Shown: positions 38,272-45,513 of the stretch, in pieces
How positions within the stretch are numbered: position 1 is the first letter of the stretch
Layout of the letters: every line of letters begins with the position of its first letter
DNA from: a virus
IMG/VR virus record: IMGVR_UViG_3300023178_000017
Span: 41,280 to 105,279 of that record
DNA length: 64,000 bases
Strand: one strand, 5' to 3'
Made by a program: the position numbers and the translations under genes
Notes under the pieces: generated by a model
Seen by the model: the letters and a program-made list of their open reading frames with translations, nothing else
What the model was told of the DNA's origin: nothing
The model's database searches: none

Positions 38272-39085
38272 AACTGACTATCATATTCATGATGTCGACC
38301 TAGAAGAAGCATTTTACAATTGTATCAGTGTACCAAGACTCTGTACTTATAGAGATTTAAGTGATTGGGGATTTGGTATAAGAGATTACACTGATCATAA
38401 TCTATGTTTATTTGTCGAAGCACTTCTACGAGACATAGAAAACGAATGGGAACCTGGCGATCTCATATCCGCAAAACAAAATCAGACCAAAGCATTTCAC
38501 GCACTTAAGATCGGTTATCTAATTAACGAAATAAAGACAACTGGACTCTATTCGCCTATTCAAGGGTTGTACAAACGGCCTTTTACGCACTTCAAAGCAC
38601 CTAAGTTGCCATCAACACAAGGAATTTACATACATCCAGGAACTGCTCGAGTATATGCAATCCGGCAGACACGTAAGTTTGACGAACCTGTGATCATTTG
38701 GGATAATACAGGTGAATTTTCACGTTTTAAAGAGTTAAATTTCAATGAATGGTTGAGTATGTTTAAAACGGAAAGTCTAGCAAGAAATATTTCTAATATT
38801 ATCATCGAAATGCACGCTGATGAGTCAATTAGGGGTATTTTAGACACTTCCAAAGAAATTCGAGACTCCTATTTGCGTTCCAAGCCGATCCTTAGGGGTG
38901 ACGTGAGATATAACATTCGTGAATTATTCGACCTCTCAGGCGAGACAGGAGGCGTTGTAGTCGAAACAAAGGGTACATACGTCTTTAGTTTTGAAGATTT
39001 ACGTTACTTTTTAGAATTACACCCCCAAAACAATAGAATAATAGACACGGAAAATTTTACGATCAGCATAAATAATAGCAAATGA
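38243..39085 (+). CDS. Unknown protein, tandem paralogue B
   Basis: 280 aa, homologous along its length to the preceding protein: I-H-P-G-T-A-R-V-Y-A, P-V-I-I-W-D-N, I-E-M-H-A-D-E, D-S-Y-L-R-S-K-P-I-L-R-G, F-E-D-L-R-Y-F-L-E-L-H-P. N-terminal ~90 residues are diverged, the rest conserved. The two together look like an old tandem duplication, perhaps making a heterodimer. No signal peptide, no membrane segment. It overlaps the next gene by 4 bases. Confidence 0.7.
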   Translation: MSRLPSEEIRTDYHIHDVDLEEAFYNCISVPRLCTYRDLSDWGFGIRDYTDHNLCLFVEALLRDIENEWEPGDLISAKQNQTKAFHALKIGYLINEIKTTGLYSPIQGLYKRPFTHFKAPKLPSTQGIYIHPGTARVYAIRQTRKFDEPVIIWDNTGEFSRFKELNFNEWLSMFKTESLARNISNIIIEMHADESIRGILDTSKEIRDSYLRSKPILRGDVRYNIRELFDLSGETGGVVVETKGTYVFSFEDLRYFLELHPQNNRIIDTENFTISINNSK

Positions 39086-39678
39086 GTCTATTAAAGAGAT
39101 TAGCTGAAGAAACACCTAGCGGATTGCGAAGACGATCAGCTGATGCCATGAAATGGCTGACGAAACGAATTCGAAGACTAAAAATATCCTCAGATAGATT
39201 CTATACGAACACACGTCAAGGGACACAAAAAACTGCTAGACTTCTTGACGGTAGAATGTACTGTTTCTTTTACATAGCAAAGTATGAAGAAGTATTGCCT
39301 TACTATGATACTTTTCCATGCGTATTGATGATAGAGATGAACTATGCAAATAAGACTTTTCTAGGTTTAAACTTGCATTACATACCACCTCGTTATCGTG
39401 CTAGATTGTTAGATGAATTATTCAAGTATACTAACAATCAAAACTACGATGAAACAACTCGTATACGTATGACTTATAAAATATTAAGTAGCGTCACACG
39501 TATGAAATATTTCAAACCTTGTTTAAAGAAATATAGGATGGACCATATTCAAGGCACAGCAATGGAAATTCTGCCTGAATATTGGGACATAGTTGCAATG
39601 TTACCACTTGCACAATTCGAAAAAGATACAGTCACAAAAGTTTATGCAGACAGTTTAAAGGTATTAACATCATCATAG
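39082..39678 (+). CDS. Conserved T4-like protein, possibly gp2-like DNA end protector
   Basis: 198 aa. The core RMYCFFYIAKYEEVLPYYDT, then F-L-G-L-N-L-H-Y-I-P-P-R-Y-R-A-R-L-L-D and F-K-P-C-L-K-K-Y, is a conserved pattern in marine T4-like phages. I believe it is sometimes annotated as the DNA end protector gp2, which in T4 lies next to gp4, but I could not confirm this from residues. Basic N-terminus (GLRRRSADAMKWLTKRIRRL) would suit DNA binding. ATGA overlap with paralogue B. Confidence 0.55.
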   Translation: MSLLKRLAEETPSGLRRRSADAMKWLTKRIRRLKISSDRFYTNTRQGTQKTARLLDGRMYCFFYIAKYEEVLPYYDTFPCVLMIEMNYANKTFLGLNLHYIPPRYRARLLDELFKYTNNQNYDETTRIRMTYKILSSVTRMKYFKPCLKKYRMDHIQGTAMEILPEYWDIVAMLPLAQFEKDTVTKVYADSLKVLTSS

Positions 39679-39686
39679 GATAAAAA

Positions 39687-40433
39687 ATGGCAGAAGATTA
39701 CAATGTAGACAAATACGGAGAAACCGTAACTACAGCTAAGAAACGAAGAAAACAAAGAGAAGAATTAAACATAGATCGTCTTAGATTTAATTTTGATCAA
39801 GGTGCTAGATCAAATAGATTTCTTGTAAATCTATTTTTACCTGAAAAATTATCAGGTTTTAAGTTCGAAGGTATTAGATGTATCAGCGCCACATTGCCTG
39901 GTAGAACATTAGAAACAACAGAGTTTTCAGAATATGGCGCAACAAGAAAGATGCCATTTCAAACACAACATGACGAAGCTACATTTACATTTTTATGTGA
40001 CTCAACGTTTGCAGATAGATTTATAATAGATGCTTGGCAATCCATAGTCTACACAGGTTCAGAAAGTACAGGCAATTCTGCAATGCCTATTTTCTCTTAC
40101 TATAATGATTATGTTGGCCAAGTAGAAATTACACAATTAACAAGAAAAGGAGATAGTGCTTTAAAATATACATTGTACGAAGCATATCCCGTAGCATTTG
40201 CAGCTCAAGAATTATCTTGGGAATCTACAGATGAAATTATGAAATTTGAATGCACTATTGCTTACAGAACGTTTGATGTTTCATATGAAAAACCGTCAAA
40301 CGTTAGCGGTCTAAATAGAGGAATAAGAGGCATTAGTGCTTTAAGAGATTTACTCGGAGTTTTTGGTAATAAGAGTAAGACTTTAAATAGATTTGAAAAT
40401 AGACTGAGAGACTTAAGTGGTCTCTTTGGTTAA
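39687..40433 (+). CDS. Tail tube / baseplate tube initiator, gp54/gp19 family
   Basis: 248 aa. The tube-fold signature is visible: R-S-N-R-F-L-V-N-L-F, then F-E-G-I-R-C-I-S-A-T-L-P-G-R-T-L-E-T, and R-F-I-I-D-A-W-Q-S-I-V-Y. It is longer than T4 gp19 (163 aa) and shorter than gp54 (320). The extra C-terminal ~45 basic residues and the neighbouring gp26-type gene favour the gp54 initiator, partner of gp48. The ordinary gp19 tube gene would then be outside the window. Confidence 0.65.
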   Translation: MAEDYNVDKYGETVTTAKKRRKQREELNIDRLRFNFDQGARSNRFLVNLFLPEKLSGFKFEGIRCISATLPGRTLETTEFSEYGATRKMPFQTQHDEATFTFLCDSTFADRFIIDAWQSIVYTGSESTGNSAMPIFSYYNDYVGQVEITQLTRKGDSALKYTLYEAYPVAFAAQELSWESTDEIMKFECTIAYRTFDVSYEKPSNVSGLNRGIRGISALRDLLGVFGNKSKTLNRFENRLRDLSGLFG

Positions 40434-40447
40434 TTAGGAGATAAATT

Positions 40448-41155
40448 ATGGAATTACCAATACAGGCGGCGCCTAAGTTTACGACTACACTGCCTATTAG
40501 TCAACAAGAAGTGACTTACAGACCATTTCTTGTTAAAGAACAAAGAAATTTGTTATTGGCAAAAGAAAGTGATAGTCAAAAAGAAATATTTAAGGCGCTA
40601 GAAGGAATAGTTACATCTGTTTCAGACGGTTCTGTTGATGTCAAAGAGTTAACAACAACAGATATAGAATATTTGTTTTTACAAATAAGAACAAAGTCTA
40701 TCGGTGAAACGGCTAGTGTAACATTCAATTGTGTAGAAGATGAATGCGATGGCGAGATACCATCAAAGTTAAATCTTTTAGACGTAGAAGTTGTAGGCAA
40801 CTACAAGGCAGAAGATAGAGTTCAACTCACAGAAGAATTGTTTGTTGATTTAAAATATCCATCTGCCCAGCAGTTAATCGACATCACTGATACAAAAGAT
40901 GAAGAACTGCAAAACAAAAAAATGATGAGGATGTCCATGAGACGAATTATCGACAGCGAGAATGTTTATGAATTAGATGAATATCCTGATTCAGAAATAG
41001 ACAAGTTTGTAGATAGTTTAACTGTAGACCAATTTAGTAAAATTACTAAATTCTATGAAGACATTCCAACATTGTCGCTTACAACAAAAACTGTCTGCCC
41101 TAAATGTAAGGATGAAAGAGTTAGACAGATTAAAGGCTTACAGAATTTTTTTTAG
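40448..41155 (+). CDS. 26: gp26/gp51-type baseplate hub assembly protein
   Basis: 235 aa. Belongs to the T4 baseplate-protein family: LPISQQEVTYRPFLVKEQRN, then a Zn-type site with V-E-D-E-C-D-G-E-I-P and a terminal CPKCKDERVRQ. Expected to act in baseplate hub assembly. TTAGGAG precedes the ATG. The last sense codons are AAT TTT TTT, then TAG, inside a run of eight T (41146-41153). The -1 frame stays open for 66 more codons with a coherent protein sequence, so a fusion product of ~300 residues is likely (see the extension entry). Confidence 0.8.
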   Translation: MELPIQAAPKFTTTLPISQQEVTYRPFLVKEQRNLLLAKESDSQKEIFKALEGIVTSVSDGSVDVKELTTTDIEYLFLQIRTKSIGETASVTFNCVEDECDGEIPSKLNLLDVEVVGNYKAEDRVQLTEELFVDLKYPSAQQLIDITDTKDEELQNKKMMRMSMRRIIDSENVYELDEYPDSEIDKFVDSLTVDQFSKITKFYEDIPTLSLTTKTVCPKCKDERVRQIKGLQNFF

Positions 41156-41190
41156 TAGCCCTTTCACATGATAACTTTATAAGTTATTAT
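41146..41190 (+). promoter_or_regulatory. Candidate -1 ribosomal frameshift signal
   Basis: T_TTT_TTT heptamer at 41146-41152 in the zero frame, immediately followed by the TAG stop. A 10-bp stem (41168-41177 with 41181-41190, one G-U pair, 3-nt loop) starts 15 nt downstream. This arrangement matches a canonical X_XXY_YYZ slip site with a stimulatory hairpin. The spacer is longer than the usual 5-9 nt. Confidence 0.6.
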
Positions 41191-41352
41191 AAAACAAACT
41201 TTACTTTGATGCAGTATCATAAGTACAGTTTAACAGAACTTGAGAATATGATTCCATGGGAAAGGGAAATTTACCTAAATCTTCTGAAAGAACACATTGA
41301 AAAAGAAAACGAGAGAATGAGACAGGCGAATAGTAAACGTAAAAGGAATTAA
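41152..41352 (+). CDS. -1 frame extension of the gp26-type protein
   Basis: 66 codons open from the slip site to TAA at 41350-41352, reading LVALSHDNFISYYKTNFTLM, then Y-S-L-T-E-L-E-N-M-I-P-W-E-R-E-I-Y-L-N-L-L-K and a basic end. It has no good start of its own (first ATG at 41209, no clear ribosome site) and fills the whole gap up to the next gene, one base away. The amphipathic helical character resembles C-terminal halves of tail assembly chaperones made by frameshifting. A homopolymer sequencing error in a single long gene is the alternative. Confidence 0.7.
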   Translation, partial: LVALSHDNFISYYKTNFTLMQYHKYSLTELENMIPWEREIYLNLLKEHIEKENERMRQANSKRKRN

Positions 41353-41353
41353 A

Positions 41354-41737
41354 ATGAGCGAAGTAGACAACAGAAACGAAGTCAACATTGATCTCGAAAA
41401 GTATACTGATCTAATGTTAAAGTTAGATGATGCTAACGACAAGATCAAAGAAATGGAAGAGATAACCAAAGACCTCAAAAAGGCAGCTATCGAAGCAAAG
41501 CCTAAAGAGAAGTTTTCACTTGGTGCTCTTTTCATGGATGACAATGCAATTAACGAAAAATCAATTATAGGTTTCATATCATTTGCAATGATGGTTGCTT
41601 TTGGTATTGTTGACCTAATCACAGGTCTTAATGGCGTAGACTTAGTAATATCAGACACAATCTACACATCATTTGTTGTGGTAACATTAGGGTCATTTGG
41701 TATTGCAGAAGCTGGTAAAGCATTCGGGAAGCAATAA
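41354..41737 (+). CDS. Two-helix membrane protein, holin candidate
   Basis: 127 aa. Residues ~15-50 form a charged coiled coil (LDDANDKIKEMEEITKDLKK). Residues ~74-92 (IIGFISFAMMVAFGIVDLIT) and ~103-120 (TIYTSFVVVTLGSFGIAEAG) are two membrane helices. Such size and topology fit class II holins. It follows gp26 and precedes the tape-measure candidate, not the endolysin, so a tail-injection membrane role is equally possible. Confidence 0.6.
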   Translation: MSEVDNRNEVNIDLEKYTDLMLKLDDANDKIKEMEEITKDLKKAAIEAKPKEKFSLGALFMDDNAINEKSIIGFISFAMMVAFGIVDLITGLNGVDLVISDTIYTSFVVVTLGSFGIAEAGKAFGKQ

Positions 41738-41740
41738 TAA

Positions 41741-43822
41741 ATGGCGACATTAGCATTACCAAATCCAAATCCTGGTGGCGGAAAAACATCTAAAGCATTA
41801 CCTGTTACAATCATAGATGCTGAATTCACAGTAGTCAATGAAAAAAATGGTAAAAATGGTAAGAAAACAGATGATACCAACACCGTAAAAAATCAGAAAG
41901 AATTCTTTAAGAACTTCCAAGAAACTATGAAGAAGGCGTTTGAGCCTTTTAAAGAAGGTACTGATCAAATTAAGGGTGGTGTTAATGAATTGTTTGGCGG
42001 AGGCGGTGCTATGTTTACACCTCTGAAAATGTTGTTCGATAAACTCAAAGCAGTCTTTGATATTATAATGGGTCTTGGCAAGATTCTTGCAGTTCCTTTA
42101 AAAGCTATCTTTAAAAAGAAAGACAAAGATGATGATAAGAAACGTAAGAAAGAAAAGAAAAAAGACATAAAGGATAAAGACAAAAAAGACGCTAAAGCAA
42201 GAGGCGGATTATTAGGTGGTATTGGTCGTTTACTATTGCCAATTCTAGGTTGGGGTCTGTTACTTGGTGCTTTAGTTCTTGGAATCATGGCGTTGTGGAA
42301 CTATTTTAAGAAAGGTGAGTTTGTCACTGGTCTTAGAAACATGGGTTACAATATTTCTATTGGTATAGCTAAAGTTTTTGGTAAAGACGAGCTCGTTGAA
42401 CAACTTCAACAAGAACAGATAGCAATGAATTTATCGTCTAACAAGTACATGGATGATGTTGGTGAATATCTAAAAACAACAGCGAAAACCAATCTCGAAA
42501 CAATGAAACGAACAGGAGCATCCGAAGAAGAAATTAAGGCTGCAGAAGAAAGACTTCGTAAAGGTGAGTATACAGATGAAGAAATGTTATTTGGTTTAAA
42601 AGAAGCTTTTGATAAATTGGCAAGAGATGGTATTATAGGTCCTGAAGAACTTGAAAAGTATAGAAAGAATATGTTCGCAGACGAAAGAACAGGAGTCATT
42701 GGCGATGTCATCACAAGAGAATATGATCCAGAAGGACAAGTTTTAAGAGCAACAGAAGAGGTAGTCGATAGAATTAATGAACAACAATTAGACTCTAGTA
42801 CCGAGATTGGCAAACAAAATGTTGAAAATATCAGTAAAGTTATAGAAGAATCTAAGATAGATAATGTAGATGTTGAGGCCAGAAATATTGATGACAATTT
42901 AATTATGCCTGATACTTTTGATGGTTATTTAACTCTATCAAATCCAGATGGTTCACCAGTAACAGAAGACCAGTTCTTAAACGATGCATCTTTCGACAAA
43001 TATCAAGCTCTTAGATATAGCACTGGTTATCAAGTTGGAGCAGATGGCAATGTAATGATTCCAATACACGATCAAACTTTCTCAGTGGCAGCAAATGACA
43101 ACAATCTTGGAATGTTCACAGGCGCAGGTGATCTTAGTTCACCATTTGAAAAAGTAGAAGGTGGTGGATTTAGAATTAAAACTGTTGAAGAATTGGCGGA
43201 AAACCTTGGTACTCAAAATATGAATCTGTCACTTATGTCCGCAAATAGTTCACCATATGGTGGTTTTGGTATGAGTAGTTTAGATGATGAATCTGACGAA
43301 TCGAAACTAAGGAGAGCACAACAAATTATTGACAGGGCTGAAGCACAAATAGACAAACAAATAATGGATAGCGTTAATCTCCAATCATATGAAGGTGCTG
43401 TTGAACTTACACCTGATCCAGATACGACATATGGTGAAGGTGTATTTGCAGCATGGCAAGAAGAGGCAGATGCTTTGGGTCCTCAATTCTTAACTATGTT
43501 GAAAGATATGCAAAACTTTAATGATTGGTATGCAAAAAATGGTGATGCATGGGATTGGACAACCTCAACAGACGAACAAGGAGAATTTGATAGTTTTAAA
43601 GATTCTCAAAGAGAAATTAATGACACTATAGAATCAATTGCAGCTAATACAGGCATAACCATAGAGGAATTATATGAAGCTCTAGGAAATTACGCTTCTG
43701 CTAATGATATTAATGCTACTAGCGTTATTCAAACTAATAATACCAATTACTCTCAAGGTGAATACGGCAATAGAGTTTCACACTTGAATTCTGCCTTATT
43801 TCCCAAAACAGCTAGTGATTAA
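41741..43822 (+). CDS. Probable tail tape measure / hub protein (gp29 position)
   Basis: 693 aa. Residues ~85-130 are amphipathic, residues ~130-155 a Lys/Asp-rich stretch (KKKDKDDDKKRKKEKKKDIK), and ~165-190 a membrane-type helix (LLPILGWGLLLGALVLGIMA). The remainder is helical and acidic (KLRRAQQIIDRAEAQIDKQI). A hydrophobic helix inside a long helical protein is typical of tape measures. It follows the frameshifted gp26 gene, the place where tape measures usually follow the chaperone. T4 gp29 is 590 aa. Its stop overlaps the stop of the minus-strand gene at TTAA, leaving no room for a terminator. Confidence 0.5.
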   Translation: MATLALPNPNPGGGKTSKALPVTIIDAEFTVVNEKNGKNGKKTDDTNTVKNQKEFFKNFQETMKKAFEPFKEGTDQIKGGVNELFGGGGAMFTPLKMLFDKLKAVFDIIMGLGKILAVPLKAIFKKKDKDDDKKRKKEKKKDIKDKDKKDAKARGGLLGGIGRLLLPILGWGLLLGALVLGIMALWNYFKKGEFVTGLRNMGYNISIGIAKVFGKDELVEQLQQEQIAMNLSSNKYMDDVGEYLKTTAKTNLETMKRTGASEEEIKAAEERLRKGEYTDEEMLFGLKEAFDKLARDGIIGPEELEKYRKNMFADERTGVIGDVITREYDPEGQVLRATEEVVDRINEQQLDSSTEIGKQNVENISKVIEESKIDNVDVEARNIDDNLIMPDTFDGYLTLSNPDGSPVTEDQFLNDASFDKYQALRYSTGYQVGADGNVMIPIHDQTFSVAANDNNLGMFTGAGDLSSPFEKVEGGGFRIKTVEELAENLGTQNMNLSLMSANSSPYGGFGMSSLDDESDESKLRRAQQIIDRAEAQIDKQIMDSVNLQSYEGAVELTPDPDTTYGEGVFAAWQEEADALGPQFLTMLKDMQNFNDWYAKNGDAWDWTTSTDEQGEFDSFKDSQREINDTIESIAANTGITIEELYEALGNYASANDINATSVIQTNNTNYSQGEYGNRVSHLNSALFPKTASD

Positions 43823-43986
43823 TCTTTATATTTCTGTTTTCTAGGAATTACCTTAGTCTTATCTTTATGAACTTGGGTCTTGCCATGATCTGGCGTTACC
43901 TTACGAGTGAAGATATTATCCCACGCCTGAGCAAACTGATCGTTTGAAATGACCTGTGGTCTTCTTTTACTACCTTTTCCCGACAT
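43819..43986 (-). CDS. Small conserved marine-phage protein (MSGKGSKRRP)
   Basis: 55 aa from ATG 43986; an in-frame ATG five codons earlier is less likely because the family starts MSGKGSKRRP. It contains I-S-N-D-Q-F-A-Q-A-W-D-N-I-F and a Lys-rich tail. Short proteins with this start are common in T4-like cyanophages and pelagiphages; function unknown. Highly basic, so nucleic-acid binding is possible. It overlaps the GAPDH gene by 17 bases. Confidence 0.75.
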   Translation of the reverse strand: MSGKGSKRRPQVISNDQFAQAWDNIFTRKVTPDHGKTQVHKDKTKVIPRKQKYKD

Positions 43987-44980
43987 GTCGCACCAAATCA
44001 ATTAAACGATTGGCAAATGCCCACTCGTTATCGTACCATGCAACAAGTCTAAAGGTTCTTGAATCTAAGAACTGAGTTTGATTCCAATCAACGATACATG
44101 ATCTCGTATCATGGTTGTAGTCTGAACTAACTAGTGGTTCTTCTGATAATCCAAAGAACTCAGGACATTGCACTTCTCTTAATCTGAGATTATCTCTAAT
44201 CTCTGCCTTTGTTGTAGGTCGTTCTGTTCTAAATGTAAAGTCTAACATAGAAACGTTCTGTACAGGTACACGTGTTGCAAATCCTGTAAGTTTGCCTTCT
44301 AAATGTGGTAGTATCTTAGCAACTGTTTCAGCTGCACCTGTTTTTGTAGGTATGATATTGTTTGCACCTGATCTTGCTCGATACTTATCTTTATGGTGAG
44401 AGTCTACTATAACTTGGTCGTTGGTGTATGCATGAACTGTATTCATAAAACCATGTTCAAGTCCAAATGTCTCATCAATGATATCTGCTAACCATGATAT
44501 ACAGTTTGTAGTACATGATGCATTAGAGAAGACTCTATCGGTGTCTTCGATTGTTTTGTGATTGATACCATAGACAATGGTCTTGTCTACGTTAGAAGCA
44601 GGTTGTGCTATGATTGTTTGCCATGGCATATTTCGAAACCGATCTCCGTCTGTAAATGCACCTGTACATTCTATAAGTACATCACAATTCCATGGTACAA
44701 GACTAGGGTTTCTTTTAGAGTGATACTCAATGTTTAAATGATTTGAATTAGCAACAGGATAATTCTTATCTTGTATTCTAAAACCACCTTCAGGCAATGC
44801 AAAGACATCTTTGTTAAATCTACCGTGTGTAGAATCGTACTTAAGTAAATGTATATTGGAATGTATATCACCTAAATCATTTACTTGACAAACTTCTACG
44901 TCATAATCATTTCTCTCGTAGATCGCCCTTAGGACGTTTCTACCTATTCGACCGAATCCATTTATACCTACTCTAATCAT
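43970..44980 (-). CDS. gap: Glyceraldehyde-3-phosphate dehydrogenase (GAPDH-family)
   Basis: 336 aa, full length. NAD-binding G-I-N-G-F-G-R-I-G-R (residues 6-15), Asp35 of V-N-D-L favouring NAD, catalytic Cys156 in SNASCTTNC, His183 in T-V-H-A-Y-T-N-D-Q, IIPTKTGAAETV, R-V-P-V-Q-N-V-S, and W-Y-D-N-E-W. Every key residue of active GAPDH is present. Erythrose-4-phosphate dehydrogenase (Epd) is a close alternative that I cannot exclude. As a phage enzyme it would shift host glycolysis/gluconeogenesis or feed cofactor synthesis. Start ATG forms ATGA with the stop of the 28-aa ORF upstream. Confidence 0.92.
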   Translation of the reverse strand: MIRVGINGFGRIGRNVLRAIYERNDYDVEVCQVNDLGDIHSNIHLLKYDSTHGRFNKDVFALPEGGFRIQDKNYPVANSNHLNIEYHSKRNPSLVPWNCDVLIECTGAFTDGDRFRNMPWQTIIAQPASNVDKTIVYGINHKTIEDTDRVFSNASCTTNCISWLADIIDETFGLEHGFMNTVHAYTNDQVIVDSHHKDKYRARSGANNIIPTKTGAAETVAKILPHLEGKLTGFATRVPVQNVSMLDFTFRTERPTTKAEIRDNLRLREVQCPEFFGLSEEPLVSSDYNHDTRSCIVDWNQTQFLDSRTFRLVAWYDNEWAFANRLIDLVRHVGKR

Positions 44981-45063
44981 AATCTATTTGTCCAAATCAA
45001 CCACCAACGAAAGTATTTTCTTCCCTCACCATATGCAGCTGATTTAAGTTTATTGTAGATCAC
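44977..45063 (-). CDS. 28-residue micro-ORF between bS21 and GAPDH
   Basis: Starts with GTG that overlaps the bS21 stop (TAGTG) and stops with TGA that overlaps the gapA start (ATGA), so it fills the gap exactly. Product [20 protein letters not shown], then WLIWTNRL: basic and aromatic, amphipathic. GAGGGAAG near its end could serve as the gapA ribosome site. The fit at both ends is unlikely by chance. Function unknown. Confidence 0.6.
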   Translation of the reverse strand: MIYNKLKSAAYGEGRKYFRWWLIWTNRL

Positions 45064-45296
45064 TATCTACGTCTATAACCCTTTTGTTGAGACCTCTTAG
45101 CCTCTAACTTACGCTTTCTTTTGATAGCTTGATTCTTCTCGTTTCTCTTCACTGAAGGTTTGACATAATGTTCTCTGTCTCTCACTTCTTTGACGATGCC
45201 TTTCTTGTCACATAGTTTTTTAAATCTACGTAACATACGATCAAAAGGTTCAACGTTCCTAGTCTTAGGGTGTTGCCTTGGTTTTACACTTGTCAT
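45063..45296 (-). CDS. rpsU: Ribosomal protein bS21
   Basis: 77 aa. The bS21 core is clear: [29 protein letters not shown], then a Lys/Arg tail [10 protein letters not shown]. bS21 binds the 30S platform near the anti-Shine-Dalgarno and helps initiation; phage copies, known from HTVC008M, may bias host ribosomes. Preceded by an AT-rich stretch (ATATAATATAACT) rather than a clear ribosome site. Alone after a structured gap, so expressed separately or by processing. Confidence 0.92.
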   Translation of the reverse strand: MTSVKPRQHPKTRNVEPFDRMLRRFKKLCDKKGIVKEVRDREHYVKPSVKRNEKNQAIKRKRKLEAKRSQQKGYRRR

Positions 45297-45513
45297 AGTT
45301 ATATTATATTAAAAATTGTTAGTTACTGTCTAGTGACTTTTTAAAAAAAGGTGTAGTCGCCCCAAACTGTTACAGCAGCCCGCTCTACACGAGATATCCC
45401 GCTTTTTCACGATATCCTTACCCATACTGAGTTCCCCCATTTCCACGGTCTCAGTCAAGTAGTCGCTTTCATAGGACACATAATAAAAAACGACTACTCC
45501 CTATTCCAAGAAA
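45297..45513 (-). ncRNA. Structured 217-bp gap between gp32 and bS21, candidate RNA element
   Basis: No ORF is seen. Four inverted repeats follow one another: GTGTAG/CTACAC (45351-45356 with 45385-45390), GATATC/GATATC (45393-45398 with 45411-45416), ACTGAG/CTCAGT (45426-45431 with 45450-45455) and an 8-bp AGTAGTCG/CGACTACT (45458-45465 with 45491-45498). GTAGTCGC also occurs at 45353-45360, so the last arm has two possible partners. It is locally richer in C than its surroundings. It could be a small RNA, a bS21 leader switch, or a gp32 3' end; orientation by gene direction is minus. Confidence 0.45.

Noticed and set aside
43815-43830. Terminator between the convergent genes ending at 43822 and 43819
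   Set aside because: Stops overlap at TTAA and no hairpin with T-run is seen in either direction.
45301-45350. Plus-strand hairpin AGTTACT/AGTGACT with T-run as a terminator
   Set aside because: No plus-strand gene ends here, and the stem has a mismatch on the minus strand.
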